DNA of 64,000 nt from Klebsiella sp. WP3-W18-ESBL-02 (lineage in GTDB: Bacteria > Pseudomonadota > Gammaproteobacteria > Enterobacterales > Enterobacteriaceae). Of the stretch, positions 16,038-24,885 are shown one piece after another. The DNA lies in assembly GCF_014168815.1 (NCBI RefSeq), contig NZ_AP021972.1:4588001-4652000 (forward strand), read 5' to 3'. Numbering within the stretch: position 1 is the stretch's first letter; each line of letters starts with the position of its first letter. The notes under the pieces are model-generated. The model saw only the letters and a list, made by a program, of their open reading frames with translations. It was not told where the DNA came from and searched no databases. The position numbers and the translations under genes were made by a program.

Positions 16038-17435
16038 TTAAGCAGAGGCGTCTGCCAGTTGTTTTTCAGCATCTTCCTCAGCGCGCAGCGCGCGTCCGGC
16101 GAAGACCATATAAGCCAGTGCAATCACAATAATGACGGCCATAAACACGATGCCGACGGAGGCGAAGCCTTGCATCATCGGCGGCGCCAGAATTGACCAG
16201 TCAGCCATGCCCATCCAGGCGCTCATGCCGGTCAGCTTCACCGCCCAGACGCAGCCGAAGATTTCAATCATCCCCATCACCAGGCAAATCTTGAGCGCAG
16301 CGCGCCAGCCGCCAAAGTGGTTGGCAAACACGCCGATGGTGGCGTTGGAGAAGAACATCGGGATAAAACCGGGAATAATCAGAATAGAGGAGCCGCAGCC
16401 CACCAGAATTGCCACGGCAATCAGCTGGCCGATAGTGCCCCACATAAAGCCCCACACCACCGCGTTCGGCGCGAAGCTATAGATAGCCGCACAGTCGATA
16501 GCCAGCACCGCACCGGGGATCAGGCGCTGGGAAATACCGTTAAACGCTTCGGACAGTTCCGCCACAAACATGCGCACGCCCTGAGTGATGATGAAGATCG
16601 CCACCGCGAACGAGAAACCGGTTTGCAGGATATAGACCGTCCAGTGGGTTTTCCCCGCCATGGCCTGAACCACATCAATGCCGAAGGAGAGCAGGATCGC
16701 GCCAAAAAAGAGGGTCATCACAATCGCCGTGGAGACGATGTTGTCATGGAAGATATTCAGCCAGCCAGGCAGCTTGAGATCTTCAACGCTTTCCTCTTTC
16801 TTGCCCAGATATGGCGCGACTTTATAGGCAAGCCATGAGGCGAACTGCTGCTGGTGACCAATGGAGAAGCCGCAGCCATCCGTCACTTCCTGCGTCGGCT
16901 TATACATCATGTTGGACGTAATGCCCCAGTAGAGCGACACCAGCACCGAAGTGCAAATAATGGTGGTCCACATGGAATAACCACAGATATAGAAGAACAC
17001 CGCAATCAGACCGGCCTGCTGGAACATAATATGGCCGGTAAGCATGATGGTGCGAATGCCGGTGATGCGCCGCAGCAGCACGTAACAGATATTGAGCGCC
17101 AGCGCCAACAGCACCGCGTACCCAACCCAGCTATAGGCGTCGCCCATGCGCTCGATAGTCGCCATCATTGAAGCGTAGGTATCAGAAATGGCGCCATTGA
17201 TCCCGTAAACCTCGGACATTTTCGCCACAACGGGTTTGAACGTACTGGTCAGGATGCCGGACCCCGCCTGTAAGAGCATAAAGCCGATGATCGTTTTGAT
17301 GGTGCCTTTGATTATCACGCTCACGCTTTTACGCAGCAGGATGTAGCCGATGCAGGTCACGATACCCAGCAGCAGCGGGGCGTTGGTCATCACCTGATTA
17401 AAAAAGACGGTAAAGATGTTGTAGAGGATCTCCAT
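16038..17435 (-). CDS. ulaA: Ascorbate PTS permease EIIC UlaA
   Basis: Inner membrane EIIC permease of 465 residues, the E. coli length, with about eleven membrane segments and the SgaT/UlaA family fold. It imports L-ascorbate with phosphorylation at C6 by UlaBC. ATG 17435 (MEILYNIFTVFFNQV) is chosen over the longer frame to 17468. It is the first gene of ulaABCDEF, divergent from ulaG across a 361-base control region. Confidence 0.96.
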   Translation of the reverse strand: MEILYNIFTVFFNQVMTNAPLLLGIVTCIGYILLRKSVSVIIKGTIKTIIGFMLLQAGSGILTSTFKPVVAKMSEVYGINGAISDTYASMMATIERMGDAYSWVGYAVLLALALNICYVLLRRITGIRTIMLTGHIMFQQAGLIAVFFYICGYSMWTTIICTSVLVSLYWGITSNMMYKPTQEVTDGCGFSIGHQQQFASWLAYKVAPYLGKKEESVEDLKLPGWLNIFHDNIVSTAIVMTLFFGAILLSFGIDVVQAMAGKTHWTVYILQTGFSFAVAIFIITQGVRMFVAELSEAFNGISQRLIPGAVLAIDCAAIYSFAPNAVVWGFMWGTIGQLIAVAILVGCGSSILIIPGFIPMFFSNATIGVFANHFGGWRAALKICLVMGMIEIFGCVWAVKLTGMSAWMGMADWSILAPPMMQGFASVGIVFMAVIIVIALAYMVFAGRALRAEEDAEKQLADASA

Positions 17436-17796
17436 AACGCTCTCCAGTAAATGAGGGAGCTGAACCAACAGCCCTGTTCAGCCGGGTGACACACACTCTA
17501 ATAATCAAAAATAATCACAACAAGATTTAATTTGATTAAGTGTGATGCACGCCGCAATAATAAACCTACGGTTACAATGGAATAGAGATCCATCGAATAC
17601 CGTTAAAAATAATCAATTCAAATCAATTAAATAGATAAAAAACATAGATTAAAGCCAGTTTCTATAGTCAGGCTGGCGGTGGTAAAACGTCTCTTCCGCT
17701 GAAAACACCCCATTGCAATCGTGAAAAAACGGTGAGATTATCAATCACAATAAATCACCAAATGATCACAAATGACATATTCAAGAGGAAAACACG
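17436..17796. promoter_or_regulatory. Divergent ulaA/ulaG control region with repeated UlaR-like motifs
   Basis: AT-rich 361-base gap with three clusters of AATCAA/AATCAC-type words: 17501-17540 (ATAATCAAAAATAATCAC, then TTTGATTA), 17606-17632 (AATAATCAATTCAAATCAAT) and 17737-17772 (TTATCAATCACAA, AAATCACC, GATCACA). Such spaced direct and inverted repeats fit DeoR-type UlaR operators at both promoters with looping, as known for E. coli ula. A half CRP site TGTGA at about 17541 is also seen. Exact operator boundaries were not determined. Confidence 0.65.
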
Positions 17797-18861
17797 ATGA
17801 GCAAAGTAGAGACCATCTCGCGGGAATCCTGGATCCTGAGCACGTTTCCGGAGTGGGGAAGCTGGCTGAATGAAGAAATTGAGCAAGAACAGGTCGCACC
17901 GGGCACCTTTGCCATGTGGTGGCTGGGCTGCACCGGAATCTGGCTGAAATCAGAAGGCGGTGCCAATATCTGCGTCGATTTCTGGTGCGGCACCGGGAAA
18001 CAAAGTCATGGTAACCCATTGATGAAACAGGGCCACCAGATGCAGCGCATGGCAGGGGTCAAAAAATTACAGCCCAACCTTCGCACCACACCTTTTGTGC
18101 TGGATCCTTTTGCTATTCGCCAGATTGATGCCGTGTTGGCCACGCATGACCATAACGATCATATCGACGTGAACGTTGCCGCCGCCGTCATGCAGAACTG
18201 CGCCAGCGACGTGCCGTTTATCGGCCCACAAACCTGCGTTGACCTGTGGATCGGCTGGGGCGTGCCAAAAGAGCGCTGCATCGTGGTCAAACCGGGCGAC
18301 GTGGTGAAAGTGAAAGACATTGAAATTCATGCGCTTGACGCCTTTGACCGCACCGCGCTGATCACGTTGCCGGCAGATCAAAAAGCCGCAGGCGTGCTGC
18401 CGGACGGCATGGACGCCCGCGCGGTGAACTATCTGTTTAAAACGCCGGGCGGTACGCTTTATCACAGCGGCGACTCCCACTACTCCAACTACTACGCAAA
18501 ACACGGCAACGAACATCAGATTGACGTCGCGCTGGGCTCCTACGGCGAGAACCCGCGCGGCATTACCGATAAAATGACCAGCGCCGATATTCTGCGTATG
18601 GGTGAAGCGCTGAACACCAAAGTCGTCATCCCCTTCCACCACGATATCTGGTCAAACTTCCAGGCCGACCCGCAGGAAATTCGGGTGCTATGGGAAATGA
18701 AGAAAGATCGCCTGAAGTACGGGTTCAAACCTTTCATCTGGCAGGTTGGCGGCAAATTCACCTGGCCGCTGGATAAAGACAACTTTGAATACCACTACCC
18801 GCGCGGCTTTGACGACTGTTTTACCCTTGAACCAGACCTGCCGTTCAAATCGTTCCTGTAA
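17797..18861 (+). CDS. ulaG: L-ascorbate-6-phosphate lactonase UlaG
   Basis: Metallo-beta-lactamase-fold lactonase of 354 residues that hydrolyses L-ascorbate 6-phosphate to 3-keto-L-gulonate 6-phosphate, using Mn2+. The metal-binding HxHxDH-type motif is visible as THDHNDHID (about 111-119), with further ligands in YHSGDSHYSNYY and PFHHDIWSNF. Start ATG 17797 follows AAGAGGAAAACACG. It is the first enzyme after transport in the ula pathway and is divergently expressed from ulaABCDEF. Confidence 0.97.
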   Translation: MSKVETISRESWILSTFPEWGSWLNEEIEQEQVAPGTFAMWWLGCTGIWLKSEGGANICVDFWCGTGKQSHGNPLMKQGHQMQRMAGVKKLQPNLRTTPFVLDPFAIRQIDAVLATHDHNDHIDVNVAAAVMQNCASDVPFIGPQTCVDLWIGWGVPKERCIVVKPGDVVKVKDIEIHALDAFDRTALITLPADQKAAGVLPDGMDARAVNYLFKTPGGTLYHSGDSHYSNYYAKHGNEHQIDVALGSYGENPRGITDKMTSADILRMGEALNTKVVIPFHHDIWSNFQADPQEIRVLWEMKKDRLKYGFKPFIWQVGGKFTWPLDKDNFEYHYPRGFDDCFTLEPDLPFKSFL

Positions 18862-18878
18862 TTAGCGCAGTGACTTCC

Positions 18879-18906
18879 CGGCGTCTCCCGCCACGGTGAG
18901 ACGCCG
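18879..18906 (+). terminator. Hairpin after ulaG
   Basis: 9-bp perfect stem CGGCGTCTC/GAGACGCCG with a 10-base loop, 17 bases past ulaG. The T-tract is weak (TTATCC), so it may be an mRNA-end stabiliser or a weak terminator before ulaR. Confidence 0.5.
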
Positions 18907-18991
18907 TTATCCGCCACCCAGACAATAGTTTTAGTATTTTAGCGACATTTCAAATATCATCTTTACTCATCATTTTTTTTCGGATTAGCTC

Positions 18992-19747
18992 ATGACGGAA
19001 GCGCAAAGACATCAGATTCTACTGGAACTGCTGGCACAAGCGGGCTTTGTTACAGTAGAGCAGGTGATTTCCCGTCTGGGGATCTCACCCGCGACGGCAC
19101 GCAGGGACATCAATAAGCTGGATGAAAGCGGCAAGCTGAAGAAAGTGCGCAACGGCGCCGAAGCCATCAGCCAGCAGGCACCGCGTTGGTCGCCGATGAA
19201 CATTCACCAGGCGCAGAATCACGACGAGAAGGTACGTATTGCCAAAGCGGCTGCTCAGCTGGTTATGCCGGGCGAAAGCGTGGTGATCAACTGCGGATCG
19301 ACCGCCTTTCTGGTCGGCCAGGAGATCTGCGGCAAACCGGTACAGATCATTACTAACTATCTGCCGCTGGCGAATTACCTCATCGACAAAGAGCACGACA
19401 GCGTCATTATTATGGGCGGGCAATATAATCGCAGCCACGCCATTACGCTCAGCCCGCAGGGCAGCGAGAACAGCCTCTATGCCGGGCACTGGATGTTCAC
19501 CAGCGGCAAGGGGCTGACGGCAGAAGGGCTTTATAAAACCGATATGCTGACGGCGATGGCAGAGCAGAAAATGTTGAACGTGGTCGGCAAGCTGGCGGTA
19601 CTGGTTGACAGCAGTAAGGTTGGCGAGCGCGCGGGCATGCTGTTCAGCCGCGCCGAGGAGATCGATCTGCTGATTACCGGTAAGCAGGCTGACGCCCTGA
19701 TCCTCAAAAAGCTTGAGGATCAGGGCGTTCAGGTGATTCGCGTTTAA
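18992..19747 (+). CDS. ulaR: DeoR-family repressor UlaR
   Basis: Repressor of the ula regulon, 251 residues as in E. coli. The N-terminal DeoR helix-turn-helix (about 3-55; VEQVISRLGISPATARRDI) is followed by a sugar-phosphate isomerase-like sensor domain (ITNYLPLANYLID, MTAMAEQK). L-ascorbate 6-phosphate is the known inducer in E. coli. It lies downstream of ulaG in the same direction with its own 130-base upstream gap. Its stop overlaps that of convergent yjfP by 4 bases. Confidence 0.95.
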   Translation: MTEAQRHQILLELLAQAGFVTVEQVISRLGISPATARRDINKLDESGKLKKVRNGAEAISQQAPRWSPMNIHQAQNHDEKVRIAKAAAQLVMPGESVVINCGSTAFLVGQEICGKPVQIITNYLPLANYLIDKEHDSVIIMGGQYNRSHAITLSPQGSENSLYAGHWMFTSGKGLTAEGLYKTDMLTAMAEQKMLNVVGKLAVLVDSSKVGERAGMLFSRAEEIDLLITGKQADALILKKLEDQGVQVIRV

Positions 19748-20472
19748 AGCCGCTCGCGGAAAAACGCCACTGTACCGTCCAGCGCCTCGGGGGTAATACG
19801 ATGCCGCACGCCGGCCTGCCAAAGGCAGGTTAATCGCGCATCCAGCCCGGCCTCACGCAGCGCCTGTTGAAGGCGGAAGGTTTCCCCGGCGGGAACCACA
19901 TCATCCTCTTCGCCGTGCCACAGCAGCAGCGGACGGTCGGCAAGAGCCGCCAGCTGGTGACCCACCTCCCATTTCGCCAGCAGCGGCTGCAGGCGTGCCT
20001 GCTGTGCCTCCGGCGCGGGGAAGAGCGTGGTTGCCAACGACGTAAAATAGCCCGAGCCCATCAGGCTGGCCACGCATTTTAACTCGGGATGCTGCGCCAT
20101 CAGCCCCAATGCGGTCATACCGCCCATTGACGCCCCGGCGACCGCCAGACGCCCCTCGCTGACCAGTCCGCTGGCCAGCAGCGCATCACGCAGCGGGGAG
20201 AATTCGTTAAAATTCTGCAGCAAAATCTGCCAGAAACGCTGCAAACGCCCCGCGCTATCGCCGTTAAAACGCTCGCCGTGCTCGGCCGCGTTGGGCATGA
20301 CCACCCGAAAACCCGCCTGTGCCAGGGCGACGGCAAAATAGCTATACACCACGTTAGAGGACGTAAAACCGTGATAAAACACGATGGTAGGCAACGCTTT
20401 TTCTGCACATCCCTTAGGGTAAGCATGCAGAATTTGTTGCCCGGCCAGGGTGCGCGTTTCCAGTTCAATCAT
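19744..20472 (-). CDS. yjfP: Alpha/beta-hydrolase esterase YjfP
   Basis: Carboxylesterase of 242 residues (E. coli about 249) with an alpha/beta-hydrolase fold. The nucleophile Ser lies in AGASMGGMTAL, the oxyanion HGF in FYHGFTSS, Asp in HGEEDDVVP, and the His near the C-terminus (VRHRITPE). In vitro the E. coli protein cleaves short acyl esters, while its physiological substrate is unknown. Start ATG 20472 (MIELETRT) has a GGAAGCCCCC site. The longer frame to 20553 is not conserved. Confidence 0.9.
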   Translation of the reverse strand: MIELETRTLAGQQILHAYPKGCAEKALPTIVFYHGFTSSNVVYSYFAVALAQAGFRVVMPNAAEHGERFNGDSAGRLQRFWQILLQNFNEFSPLRDALLASGLVSEGRLAVAGASMGGMTALGLMAQHPELKCVASLMGSGYFTSLATTLFPAPEAQQARLQPLLAKWEVGHQLAALADRPLLLWHGEEDDVVPAGETFRLQQALREAGLDARLTCLWQAGVRHRITPEALDGTVAFFRERL

Positions 20473-20656
20473 GGGGGCTTCCTTTAACGATGATGAGATA
20501 TGATACGAAAATTGATGCACTAATATGACGACAATACCCCTGATTGATAACATTGAGAACCCGGTTACGGTTTCGTGATATTTTCATTCGAAAATAGCGC
20601 TATGGTTAACAAATCAGGAACATTAACCCAAAAGGGAAATTTTTCCCCACTACACT

Positions 20657-20986
20657 ATGGCTATCAGGAAACGGGAAATGGCGATAAAACGGTTAATCCC
20701 ACTGTTGCTGGCGCTCTTGCTGAGCGGTTGTAGTTTGCTGGAAGGCTCGCCTGAAGCGCCGCCTCCGGTCACCGACCACCCGCAGGAAATTCGCCGCAAC
20801 CAGACGGAAGGTTTGCAGCGCATGGGCACGGTTAGCGCACTGGTCTACGGCTCGCCGATGGACGTTGAAGAGACGATTAAGGCGAAAGTCGCCGCGCAGA
20901 AAGCGGATTACTACGTGATCGTGATGATAGACGATACCGTCGTGCCGGGGCAGTGGTACTCCCAGGCCATCCTCTACCGTAAGTAA
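20657..20986 (+). CDS. bsmA: Biofilm/peroxide stress lipoprotein BsmA
   Basis: YhcN/DUF1471-family lipoprotein of 109 residues (same as E. coli BsmA/YjfO). The lipobox LSGC after a hydrophobic segment implies lipidation at about Cys25. The mature part has DHPQEIRRNQTEGLQRMGTVS and the family ending GQWYSQAILYRK. It is associated with biofilm peroxide resistance and flagellar regulation in E. coli, mechanism unknown. A second in-frame ATG at 20678 is an alternative start. Confidence 0.88.
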   Translation: MAIRKREMAIKRLIPLLLALLLSGCSLLEGSPEAPPPVTDHPQEIRRNQTEGLQRMGTVSALVYGSPMDVEETIKAKVAAQKADYYVIVMIDDTVVPGQWYSQAILYRK

Positions 20987-21114
20987 CCTTGAGCAGTTTT
21001 ACATTGGTTTGCACCGTTTCACGTTTCCCTGATGCACAATGACGCCGCTATCGAAAAACAGGATATGCGTCTGCTATGGACTGCCCTACTGGGTTATGTG
21101 AAATGGAGCTGACG

Positions 21115-21390
21115 ATGAAACAATCACTTACCTTATCTACCCTGCTTTTGCCGGGCGTTTCGCACGCTGCTGCGGCGCAATCAGCAGAATTCGCCAGCGC
21201 AGATTGTGTCACCGGGCTCAATGAGATCGGGCTGATTTCGGTGAACAACGTGACCGGAAGCCTGGAAGACGTCGAACAGGTGATCGCCCGCAAAGCGGAT
21301 GAACAGGGCGCATCCTGGTATCGCATTGTTCAGATGTACGAAGAACCCCAGCCGGATAACTGGCGTGCACAGGCGATTATCTATGCCTGA
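21115..21390 (+). CDS. yjfN: YhcN-family periplasmic protein YjfN
   Basis: Small exported protein of 91 residues, as in E. coli, with signal peptide (MKQSLTLSTLLLPGVSHAAA) and DUF1471 domain (SADCVTGLNEIGLISVNNV, ending NWRAQAIIYA). In E. coli YjfN has been linked to activation of the periplasmic protease DegP, so a regulatory role there is plausible. The start at 21115 is preceded by GGAGCT. The open frame extends to 21076 without need. Confidence 0.85.
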   Translation: MKQSLTLSTLLLPGVSHAAAAQSAEFASADCVTGLNEIGLISVNNVTGSLEDVEQVIARKADEQGASWYRIVQMYEEPQPDNWRAQAIIYA

Positions 21391-21449
21391 GACCAGCCTA
21401 TAGTGGAAGATGCGTTATTGTGTCACGCCTCTTCCACTCCCCCAATGGT

Positions 21450-23072
21450 TTACCTTCCCCCGCCCGTTGCCCGATGTAATACTTCGCTTATCACCTGTTC
21501 ATGCAGCAACACCCCGCCGCGCGGATCGAGCATCATTCGACACCAGGCCTGAGCCATCGGTGGAGACGCATAGCGCAGCATTTGTGCCCCCACGCCCAGC
21601 AGATAAAGCTGACCGGTGATTTCCCGGCCCTGCGCTTCACCAGGCCGACGTAGCCGCTGCTGAAGCTGACGCCAGTGGCGGTCGAAATGACGGTCCTGGC
21701 CTTTCACGTCCGCACACTCGGCGGCCAGCAGCGCGACGGCATCCGGCCGCTTCATCAGTACGCGCAGCACATCGAGGCACATAATATTACCGGAGCCTTC
21801 CCAGATACTGTTCACCGGCATCTCACGGTACAGCCGCGGCAGCTCGCTCTCTTCACAGTAACCTACACCCCCGAGCACCTCCATGGCCTCAGCGACAAAC
21901 GGAATCCCCGCCTTACAAATGGCGAACTTCGCGGCAGGCGTAAACAGCCGCGCCCACAGCGCCTCCTGCGGCACGTTCGGCTGGCCCCAGGCGCTGGCGA
22001 GGCGGAACATAAACGCCGTCTGCCCTTCCAGCTGAAGGGCCATTCGGCCCAGCACCTGACGCATGAGCGGCAGGTCAACCAGGTTATGGCCAAACGCCTG
22101 ACGCTGGAAAGCGTGATATAGCGCCACCGAAAACGCGCGGCGCATCAGACTATGGCTGCCCAACGCACAGTCAAAACGCGTCAGACCGCCCATTTTCAGG
22201 ATCTGGCGAATACCGTCGCCCTCTTCACCAACCGCCCAGCCCAGCGCCTGCTGAAACTCCGCTTCGCTGCTGGCGTTCGCGCGATTGCCGAGCTTATCTT
22301 TTAAACGCTCAAGACGAATGGCGTTGCGCGAGCCATCGGGCAGAAAGCGCGGGACGAAGAAGCAGGTCAGCCCACCGCGAGCCTGTGCCAGCACCAGATG
22401 AGCATCGCTTTGCGGTACCGAGAAAAACCACTTATGTCCGGTAAGCTGGTAGTTTCCCTCGGCAAGACGCTCCGCGCGCGTACTGTTGCTCAACACATCG
22501 GAACCGCCCTGCTTTTCGGTCATGCCCATGCCAATCAACAGCCCGCGTTTCTGCACGCCTGGCTGCTGATGCGGATCGTAGCGATCGCTCAATAATGCCG
22601 TTCGCCATTCGGCAAACGCCGTCGGCAGCGCCTGGAGCAACAGCGGCGTCGCGGCAAAGGTCATCGTAATCGGGCACAGTGACCCGGATTCCACCTGCGC
22701 ATGGAGCATAAAGCGTGCGGCGCGCGCCACAAATGCGCCGCTGCGTGCCTCCACGTCCCAGGGAAGGTTATGCACGCGGTTCGCACACAGCCCCTGCATC
22801 AGCAGATGCCAGGCGGGATGAAAGCGCACATCGTCCAGCCGCTGGCCCTGCGGATCATAGCGTAAGAGTTCAGGGGGATGAGCGTTGGCGAGCCTGCCGA
22901 GCTCCAGCGATTCGGCGGTGCCAAGCTGTTGGCCGATGCTCGCCAGCAGCTCGCTGTCCCAACCAGCATCATAGCGGGTCACCGCATCACGTAGCGCAAC
23001 GTCAGATAAAAACAGGTTACTGTTATTTAAGGGAATAGGTTGATTAAAAACGGTATGTGTTTGCCAGTTCAT
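21450..23072 (-). CDS. aidB: Acyl-CoA dehydrogenase-like alkylation response protein AidB
   Basis: FAD-containing acyl-CoA-dehydrogenase-fold protein of 540 residues (E. coli 541), part of the adaptive response to alkylating agents. It binds DNA through its C-terminal basic region and shields it. Motifs: GMGMTEKQGGSDVLSNST, THKWFFSVP-type FAD loop (GHKWFFSVPQSDAH) and YCEESELPRLYREMPVNSIW near the C-terminus. ATG 23072 (MNWQTHTVFNQP) is chosen from family length. A strong terminator for rlmB separates the two genes. Confidence 0.95.
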   Translation of the reverse strand: MNWQTHTVFNQPIPLNNSNLFLSDVALRDAVTRYDAGWDSELLASIGQQLGTAESLELGRLANAHPPELLRYDPQGQRLDDVRFHPAWHLLMQGLCANRVHNLPWDVEARSGAFVARAARFMLHAQVESGSLCPITMTFAATPLLLQALPTAFAEWRTALLSDRYDPHQQPGVQKRGLLIGMGMTEKQGGSDVLSNSTRAERLAEGNYQLTGHKWFFSVPQSDAHLVLAQARGGLTCFFVPRFLPDGSRNAIRLERLKDKLGNRANASSEAEFQQALGWAVGEEGDGIRQILKMGGLTRFDCALGSHSLMRRAFSVALYHAFQRQAFGHNLVDLPLMRQVLGRMALQLEGQTAFMFRLASAWGQPNVPQEALWARLFTPAAKFAICKAGIPFVAEAMEVLGGVGYCEESELPRLYREMPVNSIWEGSGNIMCLDVLRVLMKRPDAVALLAAECADVKGQDRHFDRHWRQLQQRLRRPGEAQGREITGQLYLLGVGAQMLRYASPPMAQAWCRMMLDPRGGVLLHEQVISEVLHRATGGGR

Positions 23073-23132
23073 TGTGTCTCCCTCCGTCAATGGGCAACCT
23101 TTTAAGTATGGACGGTCGGGGGAGATGCACAA

Positions 23133-23160
23133 TAAAAAAGCCACCCGAAAGGGTGGCTTA
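23133..23160 (-). terminator. rlmB rho-independent terminator
   Basis: GCCACCC/GGGTGGC 7-bp stem with GAAA-type loop. On the minus strand it is followed by TTTTTTATTG. It lies between rlmB and aidB. Confidence 0.92.
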
Positions 23161-23189
23161 GGTCATACAGAGCGTGGTTTGACGCAGAA

Positions 23190-23255
23190 CCCGGCGGCGC
23201 TTCGCTTGGCCGGGCTACAGGATTTGTAGGCCTGATAAGCGTAGCGCCATCAGGC
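23190..23255. repeat. REP/BIME element after rlmB
   Basis: Two units: CCCGGCGGCGCTTCGCTTGGCCGGGCTAC (about 23190-23218) and GTAGGCCTGATAAGCGTAGCGCCATCAGGCG (about 23226-23256). Located 2 bases beyond the rlmB stop and before its terminator. Confidence 0.8.
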
Positions 23256-23257
23256 GG

Positions 23258-23989
23258 TTAGCTGCGCTGACGTACCGCTTCAAACAGGCAGATGCCGGTT
23301 GCTACGGAGACGTTCAGCGACGACACGGTGCCCGCCATCGGAATGCTGATCAGCTCATCGCAGTGTTCGCGAGTCAGACGACGCATGCCTTCACCTTCCG
23401 CCCCCATCACCAGCGCCATGGAGCCGGTCATTTTACTTTGGTACAGGGTATGCGTAGCTTCACCGGCAGTACCGACAATCCAGACGTTCTCTTCCTGCAG
23501 CATACGCATGGTGCGCGCCAGGTTGGTCACGCGGATCAGCGGTACGCTTTCCGCCGCGCCGCAGGCGACTTTTTTCGCCGTAGCGTTAAGTTGGGCAGAG
23601 CGATCTTTCGGCACGATAACCGCGTGCACGCCCGCCGCATCGGCGCTACGCAGGCAGGCGCCCAGGTTATGCGGGTCGGTCACGCCATCAAGAATCAGCA
23701 GGAACGGGTTGTCGAGCGAAGCAAGCAGATCCGGCAGATCGTTTTCCTGATACTGACGCCCCGGCTTAACGCGCGCAATGATCCCCTGGTGCACGGCACC
23801 TTCGCTTTTCTCATCGAGGTACTGACGGTTCGCCAGTTGGATCACCACGCCCTGCGCTTCCAGCGCATGGATCAGCGGCATCAGACGCTTATCGTCGCGG
23901 CCTTTCAGAATAAACACTTCCTGAAAACGTTCAGGCGCGCGCTCCAGCAGTGCCTGCACTGCGTGGATGCCGTAAATCATTTCACTCAT
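23258..23989 (-). CDS. rlmB: 23S rRNA (Gm2251) 2'-O-methyltransferase RlmB
   Basis: SpoU/TrmH-family methyltransferase of 243 residues, E. coli length. The N-terminal L30e-like RNA-binding region (IYGIHAVQALLERAPERFQEV) precedes a SPOUT knot domain with LILDGVTDPHNLGACLRSADAAG, VMGAEGEGMRRL and IPMAGTVSSLNVSVATGICLFE motifs. It modifies G2251 in the peptidyl-transferase P loop. In E. coli it follows rnr in the nsrR-rnr-rlmB transcription unit. Here a five-gene accessory operon separates them, so rlmB needs its own promoter or readthrough. Confidence 0.97.
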   Translation of the reverse strand: MSEMIYGIHAVQALLERAPERFQEVFILKGRDDKRLMPLIHALEAQGVVIQLANRQYLDEKSEGAVHQGIIARVKPGRQYQENDLPDLLASLDNPFLLILDGVTDPHNLGACLRSADAAGVHAVIVPKDRSAQLNATAKKVACGAAESVPLIRVTNLARTMRMLQEENVWIVGTAGEATHTLYQSKMTGSMALVMGAEGEGMRRLTREHCDELISIPMAGTVSSLNVSVATGICLFEAVRQRS

Positions 23990-24108
23990 TGAACATACTC
24001 GTTTGTGGCGGTGTGCGCCGGGTTAATTAGGCCGTGAATCGAGGTCACTTGCGCCTATTATAACCGACAAAGCGTTCAAATCGACTTTTGTCCGCCCCCC
24101 ACGGGCAA

Positions 24109-24885
24109 TTAACCCAAATGACGCTTCGCCTCCTGCCTCACCCGATGCAGAACCCGATGTTTAATATCGCTGTACTGCGGGTGTTCCGCCAGCGTTTCAA
24201 TGTCGCGTTCACGCCCAAATGGCAGCACGATCTCTTCGACGATCCTGCCCGGTTTTGCCGACATGATAAGAATGCGATCGGCCAGGAACAGCGCCTCTTC
24301 CACGTCGTGCGTCACAAAGAGCAACGTAGTGCCGGTAGAGAGCCAGGCTTCGCGCAGCAGCTCCTGCATCATCAAACGCGTCTGCGCGTCCAGCGCGCCA
24401 AAAGGCTCATCCAGCAGAAGCACTTCCGGGCCCGGTAGCCAGGCTCGCGCCAGGGCAACGCGCTGCTTCATGCCTCCGGAAAGCTGCCAGGGCGCGTGAT
24501 GCTCAAAGCCTTTTAAGCCTACCCGTTCAAGCCACGTTTGCGCCTCGGCGTTGGTTTCCTCTTTGAGGTGTTTACCCAGTCGTGGACCAAAGGTGACGTT
24601 CTCCAGCACCGATAGCCACGGAAACAGATTCGGCTGCTGGAAAATCATCCCGCGATCGGGGCCGGGCTGGCGCACCGTTTTCCCGCCGGCCGCCACGCGC
24701 CCGCGATCCGGTTTATTAAATCCCGCGACCAGGTTGAGAATGGTCGATTTTCCGCAGCCAGATGGCCCCAGCAGCACCACAAACTCCCCCTGATTGAGGG
24801 AAAGATTAATATCTTCCAGCACCGTAAACGGCTGCGGCTTTGCCGCAAAGGTCAGTGAAACGTTTTCCAGCGTAATCGCGCTCAT
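24109..24885 (-). CDS. ABC importer ATPase, TauB/SsuB-like
   Basis: ATP-binding subunit, 258 residues, of a nitrate/sulfonate/taurine-class importer. Walker A GPSGCGKST (about 40-48), Q-loop FQQPNLFPWL, signature LSGGMKQRVALARAW, Walker B VLLLDEPFGALD and H-loop THDVEEA are all present. Its start codon overlaps the permease stop by one base (TAATG), so translation is coupled. It is the last gene of a minus-strand operon with a permease, periplasmic binding protein, racemase and PLP lyase. Substrate is not fixed by sequence. The NitT/TauT subfamily and neighbours favour a sulfonate. Confidence 0.9.
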   Translation of the reverse strand: MSAITLENVSLTFAAKPQPFTVLEDINLSLNQGEFVVLLGPSGCGKSTILNLVAGFNKPDRGRVAAGGKTVRQPGPDRGMIFQQPNLFPWLSVLENVTFGPRLGKHLKEETNAEAQTWLERVGLKGFEHHAPWQLSGGMKQRVALARAWLPGPEVLLLDEPFGALDAQTRLMMQELLREAWLSTGTTLLFVTHDVEEALFLADRILIMSAKPGRIVEEIVLPFGRERDIETLAEHPQYSDIKHRVLHRVRQEAKRHLG

